From Thauera linaloolentis 47Lol = DSM 12138 (GTDB lineage Bacteria; Pseudomonadota; Gammaproteobacteria; Burkholderiales; Rhodocyclaceae), in NCBI RefSeq assembly GCF_000310205.1, contig NZ_AMXE01000016.1, positions 1-56,138 of the forward strand: a stretch of DNA of 56,138 nt, in the 5' to 3' direction. Of the stretch, positions 8,356-18,034 are shown one piece after another (the stretch's first letter is position 1; every line of letters starts with the position of its first letter). A model generated the notes under the pieces. That model was not told where the DNA came from, searched no databases, and was given only the letters and a program-made list of their open reading frames with translations. Position numbers and translations under genes: made by a program.

Positions 8356-8955
8356 ATGAGCAATGCCTACATCAATGCCATCAAAAGCCGCCGCAGCCAG
8401 TATGCACTGGGCAAGGAACTGCCCCTGCCGCAGCAGGAAGTCACCGCGCTGATCCAAGAGGCGATCAAGCTGTCGCCGTCCTCGTTCAACTCGCAGAGCT
8501 CGCGTGCCGTGATCCTGTTCGGCTCCCAGAGCGACCAGTTCTGGAGCATCGTGAAGGAAGAGCTGCGCAAGATCGTGCCCGCCGAAGCCTTCGCCGCGAC
8601 CGGGACCAAGATCGACGGCTTCGCTGCCGGCGCCGGCACCGTCCTGTTCTACGAAGACCAGAACGTCATCGCCGAGCTGCAGAAGCAGTTCGCGGCCTAT
8701 GCCGACAACTTCCCGGTCTGGTCCGAGCAGGCCAGCGGCATCGCGCAGTTCTCCGTGTGGAGCGCGCTGGCCAATGCCGGCATCGGCGCCAGCCTTCAGC
8801 ACTACAATCCCTTGCCCGACGCGGCGGCCGCGTCCGAATGGAATCTTCCGGCGAGCTGGAAGCTGCGCGCGCAAATGCCTTTCGGCGCCAACAAGGGCGG
8901 CTTCGGCGAAAAGTCCTTCATCGACGACGCACAGCGGTTCCGCGTGTTCGCGTAA
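8356..8955 (+). CDS. Nitroreductase family protein (Frm2/Hbn1-like)
   Basis: A 199-residue flavin oxidoreductase beginning MSNAYINAIKSRRSQYALGK and containing LIQEAIKLSPSSFNSQSSRAVILFG, the sequence typical of the fungal Frm2/Hbn1 group and its bacterial relatives. The SRRSQYAL and SSFNSQSSR segments are the FMN-binding region. Such enzymes reduce nitro compounds or quinones with NAD(P)H in the cytoplasm; the natural substrate is unknown. The ATG at 8356 follows AGGAG at suitable spacing. The frame is open further upstream, but that part has no family similarity. It stands alone: a pseudogene lies upstream and a long hairpin downstream. Confidence 0.88.
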   Translation: MSNAYINAIKSRRSQYALGKELPLPQQEVTALIQEAIKLSPSSFNSQSSRAVILFGSQSDQFWSIVKEELRKIVPAEAFAATGTKIDGFAAGAGTVLFYEDQNVIAELQKQFAAYADNFPVWSEQASGIAQFSVWSALANAGIGASLQHYNPLPDAAAASEWNLPASWKLRAQMPFGANKGGFGEKSFIDDAQRFRVFA

Positions 8956-8976
8956 CGACGGACGCGGGCAAAGCGC

Positions 8977-9034
8977 TGCCATCTCCCGCAGCCCTGCGCC
9001 GGACGGCTTCGACGCAGGGCTGCGGGAGATGGCA
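8977..9034. repeat. Perfect 22-bp inverted repeat (long hairpin)
   Basis: Bases 8977-8998 are exactly complementary to 9013-9034 around a 14-base loop, in the 145-base gap between the nitroreductase stop and the methyltransferase start. The arm core is CATCTCCCGCAGCCCTGCG. There is no T-tract after either arm, so it is not a textbook Rho-independent terminator, though it could still stop transcription or protect a 3' end. It could also be a dispersed repeat unit (REP- or MITE-like). I did not find a second copy in the window. Confidence 0.85.
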
Positions 9035-9100
9035 CACTACGGCGGCACCGGCGCCTGGCACCGTGCCGGACGGATACCGTGCAACCCGAAAGGAAAGAAG

Positions 9101-9703
9101 ATGTGGGATCAGCGCTACGCCAGTGACGAATACGTCTACGGAACCGAACCGAACGGCTTTCTCGCCGAGCATGCCGCCCTGCTGGACGGCCCGGTGCTGA
9201 ACCTGGCCGAGGGCGAAGGGCGCAACGCGGTCTTTCTCGCATCGCGCGGCCTGGACGTGCTCGGCGTCGACGGCTCCGCGGTCGGGCTGGCCAAGGCGCA
9301 CAAGCTGGCCGCATCGAAAGGGGTGTCGATCCGTACCGAAACCGCCGACCTGACGGCCTACAGTCCACCGCCGGGGGCCTTCGGCGCAGTCGTCTCCATC
9401 TTCGCCCACCTGCCCGGCGCGGCGCGCAAGCGGCTGCACCACCGGGTGGAACAGGCACTCAGGCCGGGCGGCGTGATCCTGCTCGAAGGCTACGGCAAGG
9501 CGCAGCTCGAGCGCGACACCGGTGGCCCCAAGGACATCGACATGCTGCTGTCGCGCGCGGACGTCGAGGCGGACTTCCTCGGCTGCGACATCATCCTGTC
9601 GCGCGAAACCGAGCGCGACATCGTCGAAGGCAGGCTGCACACCGGGCTGGCCAGCGTGGTGCAGTTCATCGCCAGAAAACGGCCCGGCCCGCCGGCGCGC
9701 TGA
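9101..9703 (+). CDS. Class I SAM-dependent methyltransferase
   Basis: A 200-residue protein starting MWDQRYASDEYVYGTEPNGF. It has the SAM-binding motif I as VLNLAEGEGRNAVFLASRG (residues about 31-50), motif II LGVDGSAVGLAKAHKLA and an acidic motif III region (TADLTAY). The N-terminal WDxRY...YGxxPN pattern is that of the TehB/thiopurine-methyltransferase-like group, which methylates small electrophilic or metalloid compounds; the actual substrate cannot be told. The start is chosen because AAGGAAAG precedes the ATG at 9101 and the family begins there. It is probably monocistronic, with 131 bases to the next gene. Confidence 0.85.
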   Translation: MWDQRYASDEYVYGTEPNGFLAEHAALLDGPVLNLAEGEGRNAVFLASRGLDVLGVDGSAVGLAKAHKLAASKGVSIRTETADLTAYSPPPGAFGAVVSIFAHLPGAARKRLHHRVEQALRPGGVILLEGYGKAQLERDTGGPKDIDMLLSRADVEADFLGCDIILSRETERDIVEGRLHTGLASVVQFIARKRPGPPAR

Positions 9704-9834
9704 CGCACGGAGGCGTTGCCACCCGGCCCCCGCGGGCCGCCGCCCCGCCACCGGAATCGGGTAAGCTTGCCTTCGCATCGCCGGCCGCCGGCCATCGCCG
9801 CGCGGCCTGGCGTCCAGCCTGGGGAGGGCCCGTC

Positions 9835-11601
9835 ATGACGACCGAAATCGTGGTGGTTCTCGGTATTGCCCTGGCGGCGATCGGGCTGTTCGCCACGGAA
9901 AGGCTGCGCATGGATGCGGTTGCCCTGCTGGTGCTCGGCAGCCTGGCGCTCTCCGGCCTGGTCGACGCGGGACAGGCGCTCGGCGGCTTCAGCAATCCGG
10001 CCACGGTGACGGTGGCCGCCATGTTCGTGCTCGCGGCCGGGCTGCAGAACAGCGGCGCGCTGTCGGGCATCGGCAGCCTGCTGGGGCGGGCGAAATCGCC
10101 GCTGCAGTTCCTGGCGATCCTGTTCGCGGTACTGGCGGTGATCGCCCCTTTCGTCAACAACACGGCGGTGGTGGCGGTATTCATGCCGATCGTGATGACC
10201 GCGACGGCCAGCGTCGGCATGTCGGCCTCGAAGGCGCTGATTCCCCTCTCCTACGTGTCGCAGATGGCGGGAGTGTGCACGCTGGTGGGCACCTCCACCA
10301 ACCTGCTGGTCAACGCCATGGCCAAGGACCTGGGCCACCCCGGCTTCGGCATGTTCGAGTTCACCCCGCTGGGCCTGATCTGCATGGGCGCAGGCTGCCT
10401 CTACCTGCTCACGCTCGGGCGCTGGCTGCTGCCGGATACGCGCGGGGCGGAACTGGTCGAGCACTACCAACTGGGCAAGTACATCACCGAGCTTCGGGTG
10501 ATGCCCGATTCGTCCCTGATCGGCACGTCGGTGGGCGAGGCCAAGCTGGGCGAGACGTTCGGCGTGTTCGTGCTGGAACTGCTGCGGGGCGACGAAAAGG
10601 TCTGGTCGCCGAGGGCGCAGACGCTGCAGGAAGGCGACGTGCTGCTGGCGCGCGGCGACTGGTCACAGCTCGACGAACTGCGCCAGAAGGCCGGTCTGGA
10701 GGTCGACCCGCAGTTCCGGCTCGGGCGGCGCGCCTTCGAGGAGGCGGAACAGGTGCTGACCGAGGTGATGGTCGCGCCCCGCTCGCGCGTGGTCGGCAGC
10801 ACCCTGGCGACGCTGGCGCCGCGCTGGCAGCACGACGCGACGGTGCTGGGCATCCACCGCCGCGGACAGGTCCTGCGCGACACGCTGCGCGACGTGCGCC
10901 TGCGCGTCGGCGACATCCTGCTGATGATCACGCCCGAAGCGGAAATGGCCGCCCTGCGCAAGGACAAGAACGTGATCGTGCTGTCCGAGCGCGACGCGCA
11001 AAGGCCGCGCGGCTGGCGGGCGCCGTTCGCGCTGGCGACGATGGTCCTCGTCATCGGCACCTCGGCCCTGGGCTGGGCGCCGATCGCCGTCACTTCGCTG
11101 ATGGGAGCGGTCGCGATGACCCTGGCCGGCTGCCTGGACGCGGACGACGTCTACGACGCCATCGACTGGCGCATCATCATCCTGATGGCCGGCCTGCTGC
11201 CGCTCGGCGTGGCGATGAGCGAAACCGGCGCGGCGGCCTTCCTGGTCGAGAACACCCTCGGCCTGGTGCGCGAATTCGGACCGCTGGTGGTCCTGGCGGT
11301 GCTGTACCTGATGGCGCTGCTGCTGACCGAATTCATGAGCAACGCAGCCGCGGCGGTACTGCTCACGCCCATCGGCCTGTCCACCGCGCGGATGATGGAC
11401 GTGGACGCCACCCCTTTCCTGATCGCGGTGACCTTCGCCGCCTCCACCAGCTTTGCCACGCCGGTCGGCTACCAGACCAACACCATGGTGTATGGCGCGG
11501 GGGGCTACCGCTTCATCGACTTCGTCAAGGCCGGGTTGCCGCTGAACCTGATCTTCTGGGTGCTGGGGGTGATCTTCATCCCCGTGTTCTGGCCGTTCTA
11601 G
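9835..11601 (+). CDS. SLC13-family permease with two RCK_C (TrkA-C) domains
   Basis: A 588-residue inner-membrane protein. The N-terminal transmembrane half (residues about 1-200) includes PFVNNTAVVAVFMPIV and a following VGTSTNLLVN loop, both characteristic of the ion-transporter/divalent-anion superfamily. Two soluble TrkA-C/RCK_C domains follow at about residues 205-370 (for example GVFVLELLRGDEKVWSP and VLGIHRRGQVLRDTLRDV). The second membrane half ends TPVGYQTNTMVYGAGGYRFIDF, the mirror anion-binding motif. Members carry sulfate or dicarboxylates, usually with sodium; the substrate is not evident. The stop codon lies in a long terminator hairpin shared with the convergent nucleotidase gene. 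Confidence 0.9.
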   Translation: MTTEIVVVLGIALAAIGLFATERLRMDAVALLVLGSLALSGLVDAGQALGGFSNPATVTVAAMFVLAAGLQNSGALSGIGSLLGRAKSPLQFLAILFAVLAVIAPFVNNTAVVAVFMPIVMTATASVGMSASKALIPLSYVSQMAGVCTLVGTSTNLLVNAMAKDLGHPGFGMFEFTPLGLICMGAGCLYLLTLGRWLLPDTRGAELVEHYQLGKYITELRVMPDSSLIGTSVGEAKLGETFGVFVLELLRGDEKVWSPRAQTLQEGDVLLARGDWSQLDELRQKAGLEVDPQFRLGRRAFEEAEQVLTEVMVAPRSRVVGSTLATLAPRWQHDATVLGIHRRGQVLRDTLRDVRLRVGDILLMITPEAEMAALRKDKNVIVLSERDAQRPRGWRAPFALATMVLVIGTSALGWAPIAVTSLMGAVAMTLAGCLDADDVYDAIDWRIIILMAGLLPLGVAMSETGAAAFLVENTLGLVREFGPLVVLAVLYLMALLLTEFMSNAAAAVLLTPIGLSTARMMDVDATPFLIAVTFAASTSFATPVGYQTNTMVYGAGGYRFIDFVKAGLPLNLIFWVLGVIFIPVFWPF

Positions 11602-11630
11602 GCGCCGGCCATGCGGGCCGGCGCCTAGAA
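11596..11630. terminator. Bidirectional hairpin between convergent genes
   Basis: Bases 11596-11610 pair perfectly with 11616-11630 (15-bp stem, 5-base loop ATGCG). The stem contains the TAG stop of the SLC13 gene and lies 12 bases from the stop of the minus-strand nucleotidase. Both edges end in short A/T stretches (TTCTAG...CTAGAA) rather than a full T-tract. The position between two convergent genes makes a shared terminator the natural reading. Confidence 0.75.
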
Positions 11631-11641
11631 CGCACGCTTCC

Positions 11642-13576
11642 TCAGCGCACCGGGCCGATGAAGCCCTGCGTGCTGTACCAGTCGTCCGGCACCGCCTGCA
11701 GCATGGGCAGGCCGGTCGCGGGATCGCGCGCCAGATTGTCGATGTAGCTTTGCAGCACGTCGGCGTCCAGCACGCCGATGTCCAGCCTGCGCTCGGCGGG
11801 AACATCCTTGAGCGTGGCGTAGCCGTCACCGCCGGTGGCATTGAAGCTCAGCACGAACAAGCGGTAGCTGCGCGACATGTCGAGCGGCTCCCACGCCTGC
11901 GCCGCCTGGTTGTAAACCTCCAGCGCGCTGGCCCGCTGGCCGTAGGGCTGGTTGGCATCGACATGCCAGCGCAAGCCGCCGGCATACGGATAGGGGCCGG
12001 AGCTGCCGCCTTCCTTGAACACCGCGTGCAGGCCGTCCTCGATCATCGCCTTGGCCTCGGCGCCCGTCACGTCGAGACGCCACAGCATGTTGCCGAAGGG
12101 CAGCACCTCGATCACGTTGGCCGCGGTGACCACGCCCTGCAGGGGCACGCGCACACCGCCGCCGCTCTGCAGCGTGATATCGGCGCCGCCGTATTCGGCA
12201 TTGGCGACTTCGAGGTAGGCGTTGGCGACCAGTTGCTGGATGTCGCCGCCGCGTTCGCTGACCTTGCCGGCGGCGTTGCACTCGGCGCTGGAACGGCCGT
12301 AGTCGACCGAGCCCGGGCCGCCGGGCACGCGCCGCGAGCACAGCTCGACCGGCGACAGCGCGACCTGCTTGGCCTTGAAGACGTCGACTTCTTCCTTGTA
12401 GGGCTGCAGGGTTTCCTGCGCCTGCGTGTCGGCCGCGGTGACGCGCAGGAAGCCGCTGGCCGCGATGTCGGCCAGGATGGCCTGGCGCTCGGCGTCAGTG
12501 GCCGCCTGGCGGTTGATGACGAAGGCGTCGCCGATCAGCACGTGCGGCGTGCCGGCGCAGTCCGTCACCTTGCCGCCGGCATCGAAGCTGACCTTCAGCT
12601 CGCCCACCACCTGCGAATACTCCCAGGCCTGCACCAGGCAGGCCGGGTCGCCGTCCTTGTTGGCCACGGCTTCCGCATAGGCGCCGGCGGGGCTGCCGAC
12701 GCTGTAGTCCTCGAGGGCGTCCGGCCCGAGCAGGTCGTGCGAGTCGCCGCCCACCACCACATCCACGCCGCTGAGGCTGGCGATCAGCTTGCGGTCGTTG
12801 GTGTAGCCGATGTGGCTGAGCACGATGATCTTGTCGACGCCGTCGGCCTTGAGCGCGTCGATGGCGCGCTGCGCCGCCGTGGCTTCATCCTCGAACAGGG
12901 TATCGGCGTCGGGGCTGGACGCTTCCTTGGTCTTGCCGGCGATGGTGAGGCCGACCACGCCGATCCGCTGTCCGCCACGCTCCAGCACCACCGAGGGCTT
13001 CACCAGCCCCGGCGCGCGGCTGGCGTTCAACGCGGAGCCCGCGCCGAACTGCACGTTGGCGCTGAGCACCGGCGTCTGGCAGGCGCCGGCATGCAGGCGG
13101 TCGATGAAGTTCTTGAGCTCGCTGTCGCCCTTGTCGAACTCGTGGTTGCCGAGCGTGAAGGCATCGAAGCAGACGGTGTTCATCAGCGCCGCGTCGGCCT
13201 CGCCGATTTCCCCCGCGCGGTTGAAGTACAGCGTGCCGGTCAGGGCGTCGCCGGCGTGCAGCTTGAGCACGTTGGGGCGGTCCTTGGCCAGTTCGTCGAA
13301 GGCCGTCTTGACGCGCGCGAAGCCGCCGGCCGGGACATCGACGCTGCTTCGTTCCTCGCCCACGCCGGTGCGCAGCTTGAGCGTCTTGGTCTTTTCGTCG
13401 AGGTTGGAATGGTGGTCGTTGATGTGCAGGATGGTCAGTTCGAGCGGCTGGCCGTCGTCGTCGCTACCACCACCACCGCCGCCAAGGCAGGCGGACAACA
13501 GGCCGGCGGACAGCAGTGCGATGCACAGGCGCCTGACGGGCACGGCCGGTACGAAATGGTGGACTCTGTTCAGCAT
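11642..13576 (-). CDS. Lipoprotein bifunctional metallophosphatase/5'-nucleotidase (UshA-like)
   Basis: A 644-residue exported protein. Residues 1-30 are a lipoprotein signal with lipobox LLSAC, followed by a glycine/aspartate linker. The metallophosphoesterase domain shows all metal motifs in order: HINDHHSN, HAGDALTGT, LGNHEFDKG, SHIGYTND and GGDSHDL. The C-terminal 5'-nucleotidase substrate domain contains the SGGGVRVPLQG-type loop and ends with NATGGDGYATLKD. It would hydrolyse nucleotides, NAD or sugar-nucleotides at the cell surface or periplasm to scavenge phosphate and nucleosides. It has its own transcription unit, convergent with the SLC13 gene. Confidence 0.9.
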   Translation of the reverse strand: MLNRVHHFVPAVPVRRLCIALLSAGLLSACLGGGGGGSDDDGQPLELTILHINDHHSNLDEKTKTLKLRTGVGEERSSVDVPAGGFARVKTAFDELAKDRPNVLKLHAGDALTGTLYFNRAGEIGEADAALMNTVCFDAFTLGNHEFDKGDSELKNFIDRLHAGACQTPVLSANVQFGAGSALNASRAPGLVKPSVVLERGGQRIGVVGLTIAGKTKEASSPDADTLFEDEATAAQRAIDALKADGVDKIIVLSHIGYTNDRKLIASLSGVDVVVGGDSHDLLGPDALEDYSVGSPAGAYAEAVANKDGDPACLVQAWEYSQVVGELKVSFDAGGKVTDCAGTPHVLIGDAFVINRQAATDAERQAILADIAASGFLRVTAADTQAQETLQPYKEEVDVFKAKQVALSPVELCSRRVPGGPGSVDYGRSSAECNAAGKVSERGGDIQQLVANAYLEVANAEYGGADITLQSGGGVRVPLQGVVTAANVIEVLPFGNMLWRLDVTGAEAKAMIEDGLHAVFKEGGSSGPYPYAGGLRWHVDANQPYGQRASALEVYNQAAQAWEPLDMSRSYRLFVLSFNATGGDGYATLKDVPAERRLDIGVLDADVLQSYIDNLARDPATGLPMLQAVPDDWYSTQGFIGPVR

Positions 13577-13648
13577 GTGCGCTCTCCATTGGGCAGGATG
13601 CGCGCACTGTAAGCAAGCCAGATGGCAGCCAGATGACGCCGCGGCGCT

Positions 13649-14248
13649 TCAATCGTCCTTGTACGGCCCCGCACCCAGCCCGATCGGCGCCGGCGCGGCG
13701 GCAACGAGCTTGGAGAAGATGCGGGCGAAGTCTTCCTGCCCGCTGGCGTTGCGGGTGCCGCCCATCGGGTCGCGGCTGGCGGCGAAGCCGGCATCGGCGC
13801 GCGCCCAGTCCTCGGCGGTGAGATGCTTGATCAGCAGCGGGATGACTTCGCGCTCCTCGGTCATCATGTGGTTGCGGTAGAACTCGGCGTATTCGTCGAA
13901 GGCATCGCCGAAGGCCGCACAGCCGCCGGCCTCGCCCGCGCGGTAGCGCGCCAGCGCGGCTTCGAGCTTCTTGATGCGGGCGTCGGCCTCGGCATGCTCC
14001 CGCTCCAGATGGGCCAGCACTTCGGCGCCCTCCGGGGTACGCTCCTTCAGCGGCCCGAAGAGGAATTCGTCCTCCTTCGGATGGTGGCGCTTCTCCGGGT
14101 AGGCGTCGAGGTATTCGACCATTGCCTGCAGCAGCTTGTGGTCCGGTTCGAGCCGGCCTTCGCCGATCTCCTTGATCATGTACCGGATGGCATGGATGAT
14201 CGCCGCCAGCGACTGGTGCTCATCCATCAATATACGCATCGCTTCCAT
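13649..14248 (-). CDS. Hemerythrin HHE domain protein
   Basis: A 199-residue cytoplasmic protein built of a hemerythrin-like four-helix bundle. His/Glu metal-ligand candidates stand in order: DEHQSLAAIIHAI, KRHHPKEDEFLFG, HLEREHAEAD and HMMTEEREVIPLL. Such proteins bind O2, NO or iron at a non-haem diiron site. The ATG at 14248 follows AAGGAGA. It starts only 23 bases after livF and so is probably the last gene of the ABC importer operon. A diiron O2-binding protein beside a pathway that starts with an O2-dependent diiron epoxidase is suggestive, but a role in O2 delivery or sensing is inference. The C-terminal 50 residues (ASRDPMGGTRN onwards) lie outside the HHE domain. Confidence 0.88.
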   Translation of the reverse strand: MEAMRILMDEHQSLAAIIHAIRYMIKEIGEGRLEPDHKLLQAMVEYLDAYPEKRHHPKEDEFLFGPLKERTPEGAEVLAHLEREHAEADARIKKLEAALARYRAGEAGGCAAFGDAFDEYAEFYRNHMMTEEREVIPLLIKHLTAEDWARADAGFAASRDPMGGTRNASGQEDFARIFSKLVAAAPAPIGLGAGPYKDD

Positions 14249-14271
14249 CGGAATCTCCTTGGCCGGACGGC

Positions 14272-15051
14272 TCAGGTCGACAGCATGTCCTGGTGTTTGC
14301 CGAAGCCCAGATAGGCTTCTATGACGCGCGGGTCGTCGGCGAGCAGGTGGGCGGGGCCTTCCATCGCCACCTGGCCGGTCTCGAGCACGTAGGCGTAGTC
14401 GGCGACCTGCAGCGCGGCACGCGCGTTCTGCTCGACCAGCAGGATCGACACGCCGCGCCGGCGCAGCTCGGCGATGATGCGGAAGATCTCGCGCACGATC
14501 AGCGGCGCCAGCCCCAGGCTGGGCTCGTCGAGCATCAGCAGCTTGGGCTTGGCCATCAGCGCGCGGCCCACCGCGAGCATCTGGCGCTCGCCGCCGGACA
14601 TGGTGCCGGCGGCCTGGTCGCGGCGCTCCTTCAGGCGCGGGAACAGCGCATAGACTTCTTCCAGCGTCTGCGCGTGGTCGCGCTTGCCCATGCGATAGCG
14701 CTGGAAGGCGCCGAGGACGAGGTTGTCCTCGACGCTCATCTCGCCGAACAGCTCGCGCTTCTCGGGCACCAGGTTCATGCCGCGCGCGACCATGCGCTCG
14801 ACTTCGGGCACGACTTCGAGCGTGCCGTCGAAGGCGACCCTGCCCTTGGAGCCGAGCACGCCCATGATCGCCGACAGCATCGTCGTCTTGCCCGCGCCGT
14901 TGGGGCCGATCACGGTCACGATCTGGCCTTCGCCCACGGTCAGGCTGGCATTGGTGAGCGCCTCGACCTTGCCGTAGGACACGCACAGGTCCTTCACTTC
15001 CAGCACCGGCTGCGCGGCGCCGGCATTGCTGTGCACGGTCTCCGTCGTCAT
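14272..15051 (-). CDS. livF: LIV-type ABC importer ATP-binding protein LivF
   Basis: A 259-residue ATPase with Walker [10 protein letters not shown], signature MSGGERQML, Walker [13 protein letters not shown] and switch His region [29 protein letters not shown] is typical of LivF. The ATG at 15051 is preferred (AAGGAG seven bases upstream); in-frame ATGs at 15078 and 15093 would only add a non-conserved tail overlapping the previous gene's stop. It pairs with the ATPase half of the LivM-LivG fusion. Substrate-binding and context point to an organic acid such as phenylacetate rather than branched-chain amino acids, but that is inferred. Confidence 0.92.
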   Translation of the reverse strand: MTTETVHSNAGAAQPVLEVKDLCVSYGKVEALTNASLTVGEGQIVTVIGPNGAGKTTMLSAIMGVLGSKGRVAFDGTLEVVPEVERMVARGMNLVPEKRELFGEMSVEDNLVLGAFQRYRMGKRDHAQTLEEVYALFPRLKERRDQAAGTMSGGERQMLAVGRALMAKPKLLMLDEPSLGLAPLIVREIFRIIAELRRRGVSILLVEQNARAALQVADYAYVLETGQVAMEGPAHLLADDPRVIEAYLGFGKHQDMLST

Positions 15052-15089
15052 CGTTTCGCTCCTTTGCCCTGTGCTCATGGCTGCCGTAC

Positions 15090-16883
15090 TCATTCCACAC
15101 CGCCCAGGTAGGCTTCGAGCACCGCCGGGTTTTTCTGGATTTCGTCGGGCAGGCCTTCGGCGATCTTCTGGCCGAACTCCATCACCACGACGCGATCGAC
15201 CAGGCCCATGACGAAGTCCATGTCGTGCTCGACGATCAGCGTCGCCATGCCCTCGGAACGCAGCTTGCGCAGCAGTTCGCCGAGCGCCTGCTTTTCCTTC
15301 AGGCGCAGGCCGGCGGCGGGCTCGTCGAGCAGCAGCAGGCAGGGGTCGGCGCACAGCGCGCGGGCGATCTCGAGGATGCGCTGCTGGCCGAGCGCGAGGC
15401 TGCCCGCTTCCTCGTACATGAAGTCCTTGAGGCCGACGCGTTCGATCTGCCAGGCCGCTTCCTTCAGGATGCGCGCTTCCTCGGCGCGGTCCAGGCGCCA
15501 GGCCGAACTGAGCACGCCCTTGCCGCTGCGCAGGTGGGCGCCGATGGCGACGTTCTCCAGCACGCTCATCGTCGGCAGCAGCTTGACGTGCTGGAAGCTG
15601 CGGCTCATGCCCATGCGGGCGATCTCGCGCGAGTCGTGGCCGGCCACCGGCTTGCCGAGGAACAGCACCTCGCCCGAGGTCGGCGTGTCGACGCCCGAGA
15701 TCTGGTTGAACATCGTGCTCTTGCCGGCGCCGTTGGGGCCGATCAGGGCGAGGATCTCGCCCGCGCGCACTTCCAGGCTCATGTCGTTGTTGGCCACCAG
15801 GCCGCCGAACTTGCGCGTCACGTTCTTCGCCACCAGGATCGGCTCGCCCGCGGCCGGCAGCGTGCGGCGCGGCAGCGGCGCGGCGGCGTCGTCGATCTTC
15901 TTGCGCACCGCCGGCACCGGCACCAGCTTCTTCAGGATCGGCCACAGGCCTTCGCGCGCCCGGTGCAGCACCAGCACCATCAGGATGCCGAACACGATCA
16001 TCTCGAAGTTGCCGCTGGCGCCGAGCAACTGCGGCAGCCAGTCCTGCAGCCACTGCTTGAGCACGGTGATGACGCCCGCGCCGACGATCGCGCCCCAGAC
16101 GTAGCCGGCGCCGCCGAGCACCGCCATGAACAGGTACTCGATGCCGATGTGCACGCCGAACGGCGTCGGATTGACGAAGCGCTGCATGTGCGCGTACAGC
16201 CAGCCCGCGGCACAGGCGTGCAGCGCGGCGATGATGAAGATGATCATGCGCGCGCGCGAGGTATCCACGCCCATCGCCTCGGCCATCACCCGCCCGCCCT
16301 TCAGCGCACGGATGGCGCGGCCTTCGCGCGAATCGAGCAGGTTGTGCGTGGTCAGCATCGCCACCAGCAGGAAGGCCCAGATCAGGTAGTAGATCTCGCC
16401 GCCCTCGTCCAGCGTCCAGCCGAACAACTCGATCGGCGGAATGCCGGTGATGCCGGTGTGCCCGCCCAGGCTTTCCATGGTGCCGAACAGGAAGTACAGG
16501 CTGATGCCCCAGGCGATCGTGCCCAGCGGCAGGAAGTGGCCCGACAACTTCAGCGTCAGCGAGCCCAGGACCAGCGCCACGGTGGCGGTGATCAGCAGCC
16601 CGGCGACCAGCGTCAGCCACGGCGAGGCGCCCACCCACGCCAGCCAGCCCGGCAGTTCGGCGGCGGTGGTCAGCGCCGCGGTGGTGTAGGCGCCGAGGCC
16701 GACGAAGGCCGCCTGGCCGAAGCTGGTCAGCCCGCCCACGCCGGTCAGCAGCACTAGCCCGAGGGCGACCATCGCATACAGGCCGATGTAGTTCAGCAAG
16801 GTAATGTAGTAAGGGGACAGCACGGCCGGCAGCACCAGCAGCACGGCCAGGAAGCCCCCCAGCAGCAGACGGTCGGCGCTCAT
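15090..16883 (-). CDS. Natural LivM-LivG fusion: permease plus ATPase of the ABC importer
   Basis: A 597-residue protein joining two normally separate subunits. Residues about 1-320 are a LivM-type permease with several membrane helices ([42 protein letters not shown]). After a linker rich in Pro/Ala, residues about 350-597 are a LivG-type ATPase: Walker [22 protein letters not shown], signature [16 protein letters not shown] and Walker [12 protein letters not shown]. The start ATG at 16883 overlaps the LivH stop (ATGA). The frame is intact across the junction, so this is a genuine fusion, which is known in some proteobacterial LIV systems. Confidence 0.92.
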   Translation of the reverse strand: MSADRLLLGGFLAVLLVLPAVLSPYYITLLNYIGLYAMVALGLVLLTGVGGLTSFGQAAFVGLGAYTTAALTTAAELPGWLAWVGASPWLTLVAGLLITATVALVLGSLTLKLSGHFLPLGTIAWGISLYFLFGTMESLGGHTGITGIPPIELFGWTLDEGGEIYYLIWAFLLVAMLTTHNLLDSREGRAIRALKGGRVMAEAMGVDTSRARMIIFIIAALHACAAGWLYAHMQRFVNPTPFGVHIGIEYLFMAVLGGAGYVWGAIVGAGVITVLKQWLQDWLPQLLGASGNFEMIVFGILMVLVLHRAREGLWPILKKLVPVPAVRKKIDDAAAPLPRRTLPAAGEPILVAKNVTRKFGGLVANNDMSLEVRAGEILALIGPNGAGKSTMFNQISGVDTPTSGEVLFLGKPVAGHDSREIARMGMSRSFQHVKLLPTMSVLENVAIGAHLRSGKGVLSSAWRLDRAEEARILKEAAWQIERVGLKDFMYEEAGSLALGQQRILEIARALCADPCLLLLDEPAAGLRLKEKQALGELLRKLRSEGMATLIVEHDMDFVMGLVDRVVVMEFGQKIAEGLPDEIQKNPAVLEAYLGGVE

Positions 16884-17917
16884 TCTTCTTCCTCCACGTG
16901 GTGCGTGCTCAGCGACCGCCACAACAGCACGGGAATGATCAGGGTGAAGACGATGACTTCCTTGTAGGCGCTGGCCCAGAACGAGGCGAAGGCTTCGAGC
17001 AGCCCCACCGCCAGCGCACCCAGTGCGGCCAGCGGGTAGCTGGCCAGGCCGCCGATGATGGCGGCGACGAAGCCCTTGAGCGCGATCAGGAAGCCGGTGT
17101 CGTAGTAGATGGTGGTGATCGGCGCGATCAGCACGCCCGACAGCGCGCCGATGAAGGCCGCCAGCAGGAAGGTGAGCTTGCCCGCCAGCGCCGGCGAGAT
17201 GCCCATCAGCTGGGCGCCGACGCGGTTGATCGCGGTCGCGCGCAGCGCCTTGCCGTACAGCGTGCGCTCGAAGAACTGGTACAGCGCCACGATCAGCAGC
17301 GCCGACACCACCAGTACCCACAGCGTCTGGCCGGTGATCAGCAAGGGGCCGAGATCGAAGCTGGCTTCGCTGAAGGCGGGCGTGCGCTGGCCTTCGGCGC
17401 CGAAGAACAGCAGGCCGAGGCCGACCATGGCGATGTGCAGCGCCACCGACACGATCAGCAGGATCAGCACCGGCGCCGAGGCGATCGGCTGGTACATCAG
17501 GCGGTACATCATCGGCCCCATCGGCACGACGATGGCCAGCGTCAGCACGACGTGTGCGAACAAGGGCAGCGAGGCCACCGGCACCACGGCGAACAGCCCC
17601 GCCAGCGCCAGCGGATAGGCCAGGTTCCAGCCTGCCACGCCCAGCGCCTTGCGCGCCTGGCCGGACCGCAGCGCGGCGGCGCCGTCGAACAGGGTGACGA
17701 GCACGCCCATCGCCAGCAGCAGCCACACCGTGGCCGGCACGCTTCCGCCCTGCATCATCGCCAGCGTCAGCGCGCCATAGGCGACGAACTCGCCCTGCTG
17801 GATGAAGATCACCCGCGTGACCGCGAACACCAGCACCAGGGCCAGCGCCAGCAGCGCATAGATCGCGCCGTTGGTGATGCCGTCCTGGCCCAGGATCAGT
17901 GCAATTGAAATATCCAT
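16880..17917 (-). CDS. livH: LIV-type ABC importer permease LivH
   Basis: A 345-residue inner-membrane permease beginning [31 protein letters not shown], the typical LivH N-terminus. The loop [32 protein letters not shown] is the conserved ATPase-contact region. The ATG at 17917 has GGAG seven bases upstream; the open frame extends to 18010 without family similarity. It contains an extra hydrophobic stretch around residues 60-130 compared with E. coli LivH (308 residues). It would form the membrane pore together with the LivM part of the fusion. Confidence 0.92.
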   Translation of the reverse strand: MDISIALILGQDGITNGAIYALLALALVLVFAVTRVIFIQQGEFVAYGALTLAMMQGGSVPATVWLLLAMGVLVTLFDGAAALRSGQARKALGVAGWNLAYPLALAGLFAVVPVASLPLFAHVVLTLAIVVPMGPMMYRLMYQPIASAPVLILLIVSVALHIAMVGLGLLFFGAEGQRTPAFSEASFDLGPLLITGQTLWVLVVSALLIVALYQFFERTLYGKALRATAINRVGAQLMGISPALAGKLTFLLAAFIGALSGVLIAPITTIYYDTGFLIALKGFVAAIIGGLASYPLAALGALAVGLLEAFASFWASAYKEVIVFTLIIPVLLWRSLSTHHVEEEE

Positions 17918-18034
17918 GGATAGGCTCCACCGGCCGCCGTCGGCGGCCAGTCGGGTTGGAAACGCCGTGCCCGCCGGGCGGCACGGGAAGGGGTGTGCGC
18001 ATCGGCGCACCCCGCGTCCCGGGACTTGCGTGGC

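Noticed and set aside
8081-8359. A short plus-strand open frame before the nitroreductase gene
   Set aside because: Composition is erratic with no motif, it overlaps two competing frames, and it runs into the nitroreductase ribosome-binding site.
16884-18002. An N-terminal extension of the LivM-LivG fusion up to 18002
   Set aside because: It is the livH gene read in another frame. The ATG at 16883 overlapping the livH stop is the natural start.
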